DNA from: Trematomus loennbergii
Taxonomy: Eukaryota > Chordata > Actinopteri > Perciformes > Nototheniidae
Direction of reading: 5' to 3'
Assembly: GCA_012861695.1 (NCBI GenBank)
Contig: JAAOOA010000326.1
Coordinates: 62,001-126,000 of the forward strand
Length of the DNA: 64,000 nt
Below the pieces are notes generated by a model, which was given only the letters and a program-made list of their open reading frames with translations, did no database searches and was not told the DNA's origin. The position numbers were made by a program, and so were the translations under genes. Shown piece after piece: positions 52,821-63,877 of the stretch (its first letter is position 1; every line of letters starts with the position of its first letter).

Positions 52821-52868
52821 TTGACAGCTGTGTGCTCCCTGTCCTCTAATCTGATTGGTGTCTCCTAG

Positions 52869-53188
52869 GTGATGTCCGTCCCACCCTGACGGTGCTGGCC
52901 CCCTCCACAGAAGAGCTGCAGCAGGGGAAGGCCACGCTCATGTGCCTGGCCAACAAGGGCTTCCCCTCAGACTGGAGTCTGGCCTGGAAGGTGGACGGCA
53001 GCAGCAGCTGGGAGGAGAGCAGGAGCCCCGGGGTGCTGGAGAAGGACGCCCACTACAGCTGGAGCAGCACCCTGAGGTTCTCTGCAGACCAGTGGAGGAA
53101 GGTGGGCTCTGTGACCTGTGAGGCCACCCAGGGCTCCCAGACTGCGCTCTCAGAGACACTGAGGAGAGACCAGTGTTCCCAGTCCTGA
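52869..53188 (+). CDS. IgL constant domain (CL), cluster 5
   Basis: Intact three-Ser form with the same deduced protein as clusters 1, 3 and 4. Phase 1 acceptor. Poly(A) signal at 53310-53315. The sequence is clean here, in contrast to the V region of the same cluster. Confidence 0.95.
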
Positions 53189-53773
53189 GCTGACTCACTG
53201 GGACTCTGCTTTCTCTCTCACACTGCTCTCAGTCTGCTCTCTGGCTCTCAGGACATGTTTCAACATCAACCTGTTTCTGCTTGTGTCGATGGTTTCAACA
53301 TTTTAAAACAATAAAGATGAATGTGTGTATTATAAAATGAGTTTTGATTCCCTTTCTCTGAGATATTATATATAAAAGGAACCTTATTCACATTCATTCA
53401 CAAAAGTCACAACATTAACAAGTCAATATTTCACATATTACTTTTTAATGATATTAAGGGTTTGGATATACTTCTGGATTCCTCCTAGTTTTATTTTTGT
53501 TAATCAAGATTTGTACCAATATCAATAGTATCAACATTTCAATGGTAAACCACACAGCTCTCTTTATCACTGATGTTTAAGTAAATCCATGTGTGATGTC
53601 CGTGTGTTGTTAACCTTTACTTTAATCAAACATTCTTAATCAGAATAAGAAATCCAGGATAAGAAATAAAAACTTAAGATATTTATTGCTATCGGGATGT
53701 TAAGAGCATTCCATGGAATATAACAAAAAGTGTATCTCGAGCCGGTTTCTCAAACTTACCTACCTACCTTTAA

Positions 53774-54895
53774 CAAATATTTTGTTGGGGTGACAATTCA
53801 GCTACCAATAGCAAGGTGATATTGACCTGTATGTTTCATATTTGCACATTTATATTTTTTTGAAATGTGTACTGAAGGTAGACAGGAAACCTGACAGGAA
53901 GTAGGAGAAAGTGAACTGAGTAGCATGGCAGTAGACTGCTACTAATTTTCCCTATGCAAACTGAAGAGTAAAAGGGTCAAGTCCGTCAGAAAGCAATGAC
54001 TGTAAATGTAAGTGTAAGCCTTACACTACACTGTAAGGATTAGTAACATGTATTGTGTTTATGTGATGACATTTGGAGATGTTTAAACACAATGAGAAAA
54101 TGCGTTAGCATTCGCGCTAACGTTAGCATACACGGTAGTGTTAGCATACATGCTAGCGTTAGCCATACTAGCCTGTATACATGCTTATTGCACAGCTAGC
54201 ATTAGCTATATTTACCTTGTTTACACTTAGTGGTCTTATGTGTTAATCTGTGTATGTTACACTTGCATGAATGAGATCATTAAGTGCCTTGTAACTTCTT
54301 GTTTTATAGTTTCACTCAGTTTGAATGTCAGTGGACTGCAAATAAGTCAATAAAGGAGCATGGCTGCTCATTCCCTGGCTCTCAAAAGAGTTTGGCTGGC
54401 TGTTTAATCTATGTTCACACTGAGACAGTACAACACATAGAGAGAACAGTACACCTAGTGTGTAAGTACATACAAGCAGGTCACACAGTATGATCACAAA
54501 TACATACAATCTGTTTTTATTAAAAAGTACAGGCTGCATGTGTTCTCAGCCTTGGAGAAATTTGACATGTTTTGGTATGTGTCTGAACCTCTCTTTAGTG
54601 ATTCATTAATAAAACAGATATTTCAACGTGTGCCTACTTTGTTCTTGTACTGTTGAGGTTCATTTCAGTAGTTGTGTGCTATAATGTATTTACAAAGTGT
54701 GAAGAGGAGGCAACTTGAGAATAGGGAACCTGTTCAGGTCAATTAGAGTCAAACTACTAGCTTATTGGTTATGAACAAGACTTCACTTTAAAATAGGGAA
54801 TATGTTCTGAGATATAAATACCTAATTTTGAGTTATTTAGACACAATTAACACTTATCGTTTCATGTCTTGTTACATAAGAATAGATCATATTTG
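53774..54895. other. Unassigned sequence between inverted MITE copies, unit 5
   Basis: Single-copy within the window. It has a cluster of GCTAGC/GTTAGC motifs near 54,105-54,205 and no open frame above about 75 codons. I see no coding or RNA signature. Confidence 0.5.
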
Positions 54896-55283
54896 TTAAA
54901 GGTAGGGTAGGTAAGTTTGAGAAACCGGCTCGAGATACACTTTTTGTTATATTCCATGGAATGCTCTTAACATCCCGATAGCAATGAATATCTTAAGTGC
55001 TTTGACCAAAAATCCATAAAAAAATGTCATCTGTGGAAGCCGTAGTACTGTAAAAAGTACGACCAATCATTTTAGCCGGCCCGGCTAAAATAACTGGATG
55101 GCCTACCTGCCTGTCAGCCTTCCATCTGTGCACAAACTTATCTCGTGCCCTCATTGGTCATGTGCGCGTTCGTGTGTGTTGGAGGAGGGGCTCTATAAGG
55201 AAGTGGCAATTTTCTCCGGTTGTGTATTTTCAAATTCTAGCGATCTCGAGCCGGTTTCTCAAACTTACCTACCCTACCTTTAA
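54896..55283. mobile_element. Complete TTAA-flanked MITE, unit 5
   Basis: TTAA (54896-54899) then AAGGTAGGGTAGGTAAGTTT..., ending with the exact complement ...AAACTTACCTACCCTACCTT and TTAA (55280-55283). The terminal inverted repeat is about 38 bp and total length about 388 bp. The size and TTAA sites suggest a piggyBac-type MITE. This is the reference copy for the decayed ones in units 1, 2 and 4. Confidence 0.85.
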
Positions 55284-55592
55284 GTGTTATTATGGGAGAA
55301 TTACTATTCTTGTAGTACTACTGCCTTATTAGGCCCATATTGAGCGGAGCATATTCAGACCCAAACTCATGTACAACAACTTCCTTACTTGCAATAAATA
55401 AGCACTAATTAGAGGGTTATTGAGGAAAAACTCTCAACTAATGGCTTATTACTTGTAGAATATGGTCATGTAGAATAAGGCATTAATAAGTGTTTTATAA
55501 TGACTAATAAAGAGCCAATATACTGCTAATATGCATGTTAATTAACAACTAGTTGATGGTGAATTTGTATACCTTAATATAAAGTGTTACCG

Positions 55593-56655
55593 CATAAAGT
55601 TAAATAACAAGAATCTAAATTGAGATGTACCTTAAATAGTATTTAATGGACTCAGTAAAGCTCCACCAAAGAACTTGAGACCAGAGAGAGGGTACCACAG
55701 TCTCTGCCTCTGCTGTCTGTTTGCAGAATCAATCAATTCAACGATTTGTTGCTGATTGATTCAAAACTGATATTATATGAAAACAAGGACCTATTTAGCA
55801 CCTTAGTTGTGTGGAAGCCTTTTATAAGAATGAAATGGCTCATATGTTTCTTTGTCACATATAACAGTACATCCTGATTATCTTGATGGATGTAACGGAA
55901 GATCATTGGTGCAGAAGATGCTTTACAGCGGTGTTACTCTGAGAAGAGGCTTGAGACTCTGATCTTTCTTCCTAAAGCTCTAGTATTTCAGTTTTCAGAT
56001 GCTTTTGGTGGAGATAGAGGAGGAGGGAAGCATGGCAGCTTGTCAGAGGGAATTCAGGAAGCACTCAGCTCTTTATGTGGTGCTTCTCGACTCGCTGAAG
56101 AACATTGAGACCAGTGGAGTCTGAGGACGATAAAGAGGGAGCAGAAAGTCCAGCCAGAGCCGAATCATTCTCCCTCCTCGACTGCTGGGGAGTCAAATCC
56201 TTTTTGGATCTTTGTGATCTCTTGGTGCATTTATGTCAATGACATTGGATTAAGATACATAGATAGATACATAGATACTTTATTAATCCCAATGTGGGAA
56301 ATAATTTTGTTACAGGACCAGTGTTTTCAACATTAAAATACAAATACTTAAAAAGTGGAATAGAGTTAACAATTAAAAGTAAAATGAAAATGAATAAAAA
56401 TATATCGCTTATAGGTTTATACTATAATGTATATACATATGGGAGCATATCATTTACAACTAGAGAATGCAATTCCTGAAGAAATTGCTAGTGGGAATGC
56501 TTTATGCTGAAAAAGAAGAAAGTGAAGAATTTAGATTGAAATGATACATGAACACTGGGGGCTTGAATGTGTGATGAGTGAAGAAAAGAAAGTAAAAAGG
56601 CTTGGAAAAGCAGCAGAATATTTGAACTGCAAACCTTTGAACTAACTTGATGGTG
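55593..56655. other. Spacer, unit 5
   Basis: Resumes the common 3' spacer (as 4,650-5,735) with the LINE-type 3' tail at about 56,265-56,310. No gene. Confidence 0.45.
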
Positions 56656-57062
56656 AATGATCTGTCGCCATGGCAACGGCATTTGAAGAAATCTCAAAAC
56701 TGTCCCGTAGATGTCTTCACGGCTGGACTGTTAGCACACATGTGAAGTTTGAGCACTTTTTGAACATTTTCATAGGAGTTATAGCGACATCGTCTTTTAT
56801 GGCGAGGGATGCGTTTCCATTGAAACGGCATATGGTGAGATCTCAGATTTGGCGTAGAGCTGTTGAGGCATGGACCGGTGATATACAAGTGAAGATTGGG
56901 GGACGATCGGACCGTGTCCATTGGACTTACAGCGACATCGTGCTTCATGGCGAGCATTGTGTTGCCATGGCAACGGCATTTGAAGAAATCTCAAAACTGT
57001 CTCGTAGATGTCTTCACGGCTGGACTGTTAGCACACATGTGAATTTTGAGCACTTTTTAAAC
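56656..57062. repeat. Diverged tandem repeat (CATGGCAACGGCAT family), unit 5
   Basis: About 0.4 kb, two to three periods, with several periods lost relative to units 3 and 4. Ends in a short (AG)n run at 57,063-57,083. Confidence 0.75.
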
Positions 57063-57083
57063 AGAGAGAGAGAGAGAGAGAGT

Positions 57084-58140
57084 GTGTGTGAGCATGAAAT
57101 GAACAGTTAGAACTGACTGCTGTCAGTTGGAGTGATGACATCATCGTGTTCCATTGCACAGGTGTTTATAGTTGAACTAACGAGGTGCCTAGACTTCAAA
57201 GGTTTCATTGTTCTGAATGAGAGATGAACCTCTTACATGTGAACGTTTTGTGGAAGAACGATAACAGATATCTGTGAAATTTCAAAACGTGAAGCATGTC
57301 AAGGAAGTTGAGTATCTGATGTGTAATTTTTGTGTACTTTCGGGTTAATAATATGGCCTTTTTGGCAGTTTAAGAAAGGTGTGCGGCTGCTGCTGTGAGG
57401 AAATATCTGCCTGAAATTACAATGGGCTTTAATGGAGACATGTTGAACGTTTTTGTCACTTCATGCCCTCAAGAGGCATTTTGTTTAATTATCTTTGCTT
57501 AATTATTTGTCATTTTTCAAGCTACGAGATGTTTTCCTACATTTATCATGAAATATTATGTCTCAAGAATGTAGGGTTTGGGAATTATGGCAGTTTTAAA
57601 AAAATTATGAAGGCACATTTTAAGATTTCTTACCCTCTAGCTGTGACATCACGCACTCTAGTTAATGTTAAAATCTGAAGAAAACCTCTTTAACAAGGTC
57701 TGAACAATGTTTAATATCTCTAAAAGTAAGAATCAGATTTAAAAGTTGTGTTACACGAATAATGTCAGAAAGATGTGTAACATTTTAAAGTTGGAATGAG
57801 GTTTCTGAGTGAAAGTATGAATGAACAGTTAGCAGTTGAAGTCGCATGAAGATTTGTTGAAGTCTGAAGAATATCTCCATTGACTTCAATGTTAAAAATG
57901 TGATGAATTATGGGATGTATCTCTGGAATTATGAAAGTTATGAATGATAAAAGTAATAGCAGTCGATTCCCGACCGAGCTGAACGTTTTGATGTTTGAAC
58001 GGAGTTTCTGCGATGTTGAATGTGGGAGGAGAAGACGGACAAAATAATTGGATGGAATAATATAAACTTTTCGTCCGTAGCATAACATATAGTTGGAATG
58101 CTGTATCAGCATTCCCACTAAAATATTCAGAAAATTGCAA
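57084..58140. other. AT-rich spacer, unit 5
   Basis: Collinear with 6,640-7,745 of unit 1. No gene. Confidence 0.5.
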
Positions 58141-58161
58141 GTTGTTATCAGGAAGGAGAGC

Positions 58162-58510
58162 TCAACTATGCAGCAGTGAGTTCTCTGCAGCCAGAGGTGA
58201 GGCGTTGAAAAGTGTTACTGCAGAAGGCATGGTTTCCTTTCCCTCTCTGTGTGACAGCGGAGCAGTCGGTTGGAGAAGGAGCTCCTGCCTGTCCAGCTGC
58301 AGGTGGAGAGGGTGGGCTGGGTTATCCAAGATGGACAACCGTTTGTTAAGGGTCCTGCTCTCCACCACAACTTCAGAATTGTCCAGTTTCACACCGACGA
58401 TAGAGCCAGCTTTCCTGATCAGTTTATTGAGTCTGCTGGTGTCACCGGCTCTGATGCTGCCCCCCCCCCAGCAGACCGCAGCAAAGAAGAGTGCACTGGC
58501 CACAACAGAC
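58162..58510 (-). mobile_element. LINE ORF2 C-terminal fragment, unit 5 (best copy)
   Basis: Nearly continuous minus-strand frame: ASALFFAAVCWGGG, AGDTSRLNKLIRKAGSIVGV, VVVESRTLNKRLSILDN, LHLQLDRQ, then GKETMPSAVTLFNASPLAAE and a stop. These are the terminal residues of a fish non-LTR retrotransposon ORF2. Truncated 5'. It has no reverse-transcriptase core and so is inactive. Confidence 0.85.
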
Positions 58511-58554
58511 TGTGTGACTGACCCGAGCCTCGTCGTTGTGATAGCTCCGCCCCT

Positions 58555-58640
58555 TCACTCGCATTTTGCACCATATCTACCTTCATAGGTCCTCACCTCC
58601 TCTAGGAGGGTCCGGGGGCATGCTCCCCCGGGAAGATTTG
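58555..58640. other. Unit 5/6 junction
   Basis: CTCGCATTTTGCACCATATC then CTTCATAGG leads into the GGGGGCATGCTCCCCC block of the next unit. The identical junction is at 40,078-40,150 (unit 3/4), so one recombination event was later copied. Confidence 0.7.
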
Positions 58641-59138
58641 TTTTAAATGAAGTTAAATGCTGGTGCACTTTGAGAGCAACATTAGGGACTATAGATCTAT
58701 GGATACATCTCTCAACAATACCCATATGAAACAGAACTGTAAACAGATTTACTTTTTCTTTATGCATATTTTACAAATCACTCCCCTTTTAAACTGTATT
58801 TGTGTGTTACTATAGTATGAGTTGGAATTTTTCATACCTGTTATTCTCTTATTTTTTATAACTATAATGATCATATAAAAGTGTGCCTTGGAAATACTTG
58901 TTTACATAAATGATTACCAAACCGTTTGAGGTTCCTCTGGACTTGAACATTTCTCCAGTTATTTTAGTTTGTGCTGCTGTTGGGGACAGAGTTATTTCAA
59001 AACAAGGATTTTTTATTTGAAGTTGGGACTTTTGGTCTTTGGGAGTCACTCCAGTTAGACAGAAGTGACCACTGTTCAAAAGGAAGCTGAGCACCCATGA
59101 GTTTAGTGTGGCTTTTATACATTTAGATTTACAATGTT

Positions 59139-59140
<2 letters not shown>

Positions 59141-59230
<90 letters not shown>

Positions 59231-59236
59231 GTGTGT

Positions 59237-59283
<47 letters not shown>

Positions 59284-59320
59284 GTGTGTGTGTGTGTGTG
59301 TGTGGTGTGTGTGTGTGTGT
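59141..59320. repeat. (GT)n microsatellite, cluster 6
   Basis: About 180 bp of GT with TTGTG and several GGTG interruptions, the longest tract in the window. Confidence 0.95.
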
Positions 59321-59413
59321 CCTCAGTGAAGTGTAGCTTCCAGCTGCAGCAGTCAGCTCAGTTCCTGTTCAGTCTGACTGAGGGAGGTTTTTGTACGACG
59401 CTTTTTCACTGTG

Positions 59414-59883
59414 TGAACACATACTGACTGTTGATGACATGTTCACTCTGACAGTAGTAAACTGCTGCATCATCAGTCTGGACTCCACTGATGGTCAGAG
59501 TGAAGTCAGAGTTTGATCCACTGCCTGTAAAACGGTCTGAAATCCCTGATACTCGAGTGCTATAGAGTGAATGAGCAGTTTAGGAGTTCCTCCATCTCTC
59601 TGTTGGTACCAGGCTAAATAGTTCCCATTAACATTCTGACTGGTCGTACATGTGATGGCGACGGAGCGTCCCGGAGCAGAGCTCACTGCTCCAGACTGAG
59701 TCACTGTGACCTGGCCTCTGGACTCTGAGGATACAGAGACAAAGACATAAAGCAGCGTCATGGTTTTGTCCGCTTCATTTCAGAGGGACGGATGTTCACA
59801 GAGGAGAGGAGTTTGATTCTCTGGACTTTACCTGTGAAGCAGCAGCAGAGGAGAGTCCAGATGAGGACGCAGATCAGAGTCAT
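59414..59883 (-). pseudogene. IgL V segment, cluster 6 (CDR2 frameshift)
   Basis: Leader exon 59832-59883 and splice sites are intact. V exon 59414-59724. The 12-RSS has heptamer 59407-59413 and nonamer 59386-59394. The frame is open through FR1 (with SVAITC), CDR1 QNVNGNY and FR2 to LLIH. CDR2 then lacks one base (about 59,562) and the frame is lost. The CDR3 sequence in its own frame is [13 protein letters not shown]. It is one base away from an intact gene. Confidence 0.8.
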
Positions 59884-59959
59884 GTTCTTGATGAGGATTT
59901 CTGTGGCTTCTGTTGTCATGAAGGACAGCTGTCAGTCATCCAGTGCTCAACTCTCAGGA

Positions 59960-60006
59960 CTATAAAGTGTCCCAGAGCACTGGAGCATGGTGCTGCTGAT
60001 GCAAAG
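59960..60006 (-). promoter_or_regulatory. VL promoter, cluster 6
   Basis: CTTTGCAT (59999-60006) and CTTTATAG (59960-59967). The octamer lies at the edge of a tandem duplication. A second copy of the octamer is at 60842-60849, and the third copy (about 61,685) has lost it by a one-base deletion. Confidence 0.6.
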
Positions 60007-61684
60007 TGTCTCTCTATGGAAATGCTCTGACTCCAACAGGGACCTGGATTACTCTGATGATGCTGTTTATCAATGGATCCATCTCTCTGTCAGAGGATTG
60101 ATCAGGAATGGGTCAGCGCTCACTTGTATGAGGCTTTAAGTTCAATGGACACATTTTCTTGTAGTTCATTTTATTAAAAAGCTCAAATTCATAACTCCAA
60201 ATAATCAATACCACCTAGGAAAAACAAAATGGAGATTTATTATTGATCCTGATGGAAAAGCAAACATGTATTTATGGAAATGAGGCACATTCAGAAGAAT
60301 AACATGTATAGCTTTTATTAGACGTTCATTGTTTCATTAAAGGGCCCATGTCATGGCCATTTCCACTGATCATAATTACATTGTTGAGGTATACTAAAAT
60401 AGATTTATACTGTGCAATTTTCCAAACTCACATTGGTTTCGCATACAGCATCTCTGTCAAGCATGTGTATTCAGCAGTATTCACTTTCTCCACTAAACGA
60501 CTCGTTGGAGCTCTTGCCCCCCCCTCCTTGTGAGCCTAGTGTGCCGATTGGTCAGCTCGGCCACTCTGTTCTGATTAGTCAACCACCAGAGAGGCTCCGC
60601 CCGCTTTTTCGGGGAACATCAGTGTAATAATGGCGTCGGTACAGCTGATATTTTATACTAACTAACCGAACTGAACCTACAACTGTTGTTATAGAAGAGT
60701 GTGACGGCCCCAGGCCTTTGTGCAGGTGTGTTGCAGGGCTTACGGTGGGGTGGAGCTGAAGAGGGTAATCAGCGCGATCACGGACACCTCCGTAGCCGGT
60801 GCTATTAATCCCAGCGGTCCGGAGTCTCTCTCCAAATGCTGATGCAAAGTGTCTCTCTATGGAAATGCTCTGACTCCAACAGGGACCTGGATTACTCTGA
60901 TGATGCTGTTTATCAATGGATCCATCTCTCTGTCAGAGGATTGATCAGGAATGGGTCAGCGCTCACTTGTATGAGGCTTTAAGTTCAATGGACACATTTT
61001 TTTGTAGTTCATTTTATTAAAAAGCTCAAATTCATAACTCCAAATAATCAATACCACCTAGGAAAAACCAAATAGAGATTTATTATTGATCCTGATGGAA
61101 AAGCAAACATGTATTTATGGAAATGAGGCACATTCAGAAGAAAACATGTATAGCTTTTATTAGACGTTCATTGTTTCATTTAAAGGGCCCATGTCATGGC
61201 CATTTCCACTGATCATAATTACATTGTTGAGGTATACTAAAATAGATTTATACTGTGCAATTTTCCAAACTCACATTGGTTTCGCATACAGCATCTCTGT
61301 CAAGCATGTGTATTCAGCAGTATTCACTTTCTCCACTAAACGACTCGTTGGAGCTCTTGCCCCCCCCTCCTTGTGAGCCTAGTGTGCTCCGATTGGTCAG
61401 CTCGGCCACTCTGTTCTGATTAGTCAACCACCAGAGAGGCTCCGCCCGCTTTTTTCGGGGAACATCAGTGTAATAATGGCGTCGGTACAGCTGATATTTT
61501 ATACTAACTAACCGAACTGAACCTACAACTGTTGTTATAGAAGAGTGTGACGGCCCCAGGGCCTTTGTGCAGGTGTTGCAGGGCTTACGGTGGGGGGAGC
61601 TGAAGAGGGTAATCAGCGCGATCACGGACACCTCCGTAGCCGGTGCTATTAATCCCAGCGGTCCGGAGTCTCTCTCCAAATGCT
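59998..61684. repeat. 843-bp tandem duplication upstream of V, cluster 6
   Basis: Two full copies (59,998-60,840 and 60,841-61,684) and a third partial start share GATGCAAAGTGTCTCTCT, with a period of about 843 bp. Each copy holds the normal V upstream flank followed by an inserted block beginning AGGGCCCATGTCATGG at a TTAA (60,337-60,340; 61,180-61,183). The copies are almost identical, so the event is recent. The inserted block ends at TCCAAATGCT next to the octamer. Confidence 0.9.
60341..60836. mobile_element. TTAA-inserted dispersed repeat, cluster 6 (copied at 61,184-61,679)
   Basis: Absent from the other five V-J spacers, where TTCATTTAAGTAATC is uninterrupted. The left end is AGGGCCCATGTCATGG at TTAA. 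No matching right terminus is present, so it is truncated by the duplication breakpoint. It contains ATTGG and CCGCCC motifs and short open frames, but no gene I recognise. Confidence 0.6.
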
Positions 61685-62348
61685 GAGCAAAGTGTCTCTC
61701 TATGGAAATGCTCTGACTCCAACAGGGACCTGGATTACTCTGATGATGCTGTTTATCAATGGATCCATCTCTCTGTCAGAGGATTGATCAGGAATGGGTC
61801 AGCGCTCACTGTATGAGGCTTTAGTTCAATGGACACATTTTCTTGTAGTTCATTTTATTGAAAAGCTCAAATTCATAACTCCAAATAATCAATACCACAT
61901 AGGAAAACAAAATGGAGATGTATTTTGATCCTGATGGAAAAGCAAACATGTATTTATGGAAATGATGCACATTCGGAAGAATAATATGAATAGCTTTTAT
62001 TAGACGTTCATTGTTTCATTTAAGTAATCAATTACTTTGATGTTTAAAAGTTGATAAAATCGTGTAACTAAACATATTTTGTGAACAATTGTTTTTCAAA
62101 AGAAGAATCTTCATTAAAACTGAAGAGATCAGTAGATATTGGTTTTAAATGTTTAAAAGGTTCAATAGAGAAACAGTAGATACTTTTCCATAGTGTGTGA
62201 ATCTGTTTCAAACATTTGAAGCAGTAATTATATCAAGTGGGTAAACTGTGGATGTGTTTGGTGAGTTTGTTTGTGTCAAAGTCAAGAGCCGTGTCTCTCT
62301 ACAGTGAGAGGTTTTTGTACGGCGGCTCAATGACTTTGTATCACTGTG

Positions 62349-62386
62349 GTACACGTTCGGTGGAGGAACCAGACTGGATGTTGGAA
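62349..62386 (+). CDS. IgL J1 segment, cluster 6
   Basis: [12 protein letters not shown] with a GTAAGT donor. The 23-RSS has nonamer 62310-62318, spacer 62319-62341 and heptamer 62342-62348. Intact. It lies about 2.5 kb from the V leader, against about 0.8 kb in clusters 1-5. Confidence 0.93.
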
Positions 62387-62709
62387 GTAAGTCAAGTGTT
62401 AATTCATAAGAGCAATTTCTCTTCTGTTGTACTTATTATTCAGCGTACGGAGAAATAGTTACCTCTCCATGTCATTGTATACATACTTATCAAATATTCT
62501 GAACTAAGAGGCTAACTTTACTCCAGCAAAAGACCTTTAAATGTTTTTATGGAACTTTGAACACAGAATAATTCATTATTTCCACCTTTAATGGTGAAGT
62601 AGCTTCTCGAGGGCTGGTAGGTTTAGTTCAGTGAGTCAAAGTCAGAGAGCCGTGTCTCTCTACAGTGAGAGCTTTTTGTACGGCGGCTCAATGACTTTGT
62701 ATCACTGTG

Positions 62710-62747
62710 GTTGACTTTTGGTGGAGGAACCAGACTGGATGTTGGAA
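62710..62747 (+). CDS. IgL J2 segment, cluster 6 (Trp to Leu variant)
   Basis: [12 protein letters not shown] with a GTAAGT donor. The first codon is TTG instead of TGG, the only J2 coding variant in the window. The 23-RSS has nonamer 62671-62679, spacer 62680-62702 and heptamer 62703-62709. Confidence 0.91.
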
Positions 62748-63307
62748 GTAAGTTTCTGCACAAAAACTAAATATGATGTTAAGAGACGTTTTAAATTCTG
62801 TGTCAGAGTGTTTGAGAGATAGATTTATATTATTTTAATTGTAATATTTAGATAGTATTAGTATTCATGTCTTTATTTCTCTTCATCATTGAGACCAAGT
62901 CAGAGCAGCTTTTCTTGAAATGTCTTTATACATTCCCAACATGCTGTCATTTAAACAGCTTCAAATGTGAAATGATGAAACTGATCATTTTTCATTAATT
63001 TATTTGAAATTGTCTATCTCGGTTCTCCTCTCTGTTCTCAAATAAATTACAGACACAGTTTTTAAATACAGATGAACGGAGTAAAGATAACGACAGATAT
63101 TAAAAAATGTGTTGAATTCTTTCAGACATTATTTTAAAGTTTGTAAAACTGGGTAGTGATTGAGATTCACATTAAGCACAGCTGATTGCTCCGTTTCCTG
63201 TATTTGTTCATTTATCCACCAAATAATTTAATAATGTTTGTAGAGTTCAGGTTTTGGATGATTTTGATAACTACTACTTAAAATATGTCCTAATGTTGTA
63301 CTTCTAT

Positions 63308-63500
63308 TGTAGTCTGACATATTTTAGGTGACTCTGTAGGAAGTGTCTCTGTGCTGATTTGCATGAGAGGCTTCTTAAAGGGAAGTGAAACAATGTGTGA
63401 GTGAGAGACTGATGGAGCAGAACCAACATCTGACAGAAACTCCTTAAAGGACAAGCACTCTCACAGTAAAGGTGTCCCAGTGTCTGCTGGTTGATTGACA
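63308..63500 (+). promoter_or_regulatory. Enhancer-like motif cluster in J-C intron, cluster 6
   Basis: Octamer ATTTGCAT 63357-63364 and GGAAGTGAAA 63381-63390 are kept. The first E-box is changed from CAGGTG to TAGGTG (about 63,325), the only motif loss among the six copies. Confidence 0.6.
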
Positions 63501-63542
63501 GCTGTGTGCTCCCTGTCCTCTAATCTGATTGGTGTCTCCTAG

Positions 63543-63877
63543 GTGATGTCCGTCCCACCCTGACGGTGCTGGCCCCCTCCACAGAAGAGCTGCAGCAGGG
63601 GAAGGCCACGCTCATGTGCCTGGCCAACAAGGGCTTCCCCTCAGACTGGAGTCTGGCCTGGAAGGTGGACGGCAGCAGCAGCAGCAGCAGCAGCAGCTGG
63701 GAGGAGAGCAGGAGCCCCGGGGTGCTGGAGAAGGACGCCCACTACAGCTGGAGCAGCACCCTGAGGTTCTCTGCAGACCAGTGGAGGAAGGTGGGCTCTG
63801 TGACCTGTGAGGCCACCCAGGGCTCCCAGACTGCGCTCTCAGAGACACTGAGGAGAGACCAGTGTTCCCAGTCCTGA
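63543..63877 (+). CDS. IgL constant domain (CL), cluster 6, eight-Ser variant
   Basis: Intact C1-set domain with eight Ser codons after KVDG, about 111 residues, otherwise the same as the other copies. The acceptor TCTCCTAG and phase 1 are conserved. The window ends at 64,000 inside the 3' UTR, just before the expected AATAAA. Confidence 0.95.

Larger units (their letters stand above)
53671..55592. mobile_element. Composite 1.9-kb insertion of MITE sequence, unit 5 only
   Basis: Inserted between AAGAAATAAAAA and GCATAAAGTTA of the common spacer, replacing about 14 bp. It contains a partial TTAA MITE in one orientation (53,672-53,773), about 1.1 kb of unrelated sequence, a complete TTAA MITE in the opposite orientation (54,896-55,283), and a fragment ending ATATAAAGTGTTACCG, the end of a widespread fish repeat. 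The two MITE arms form a long inverted repeat. Confidence 0.75.

Noticed and set aside
61314..61679. 121-codon minus-strand frame in the duplicated TTAA-inserted repeat
   Set aside because: It is interrupted in the neighbouring copy at 60.5-60.8 kb by small indels and lies in a dispersed repeat.
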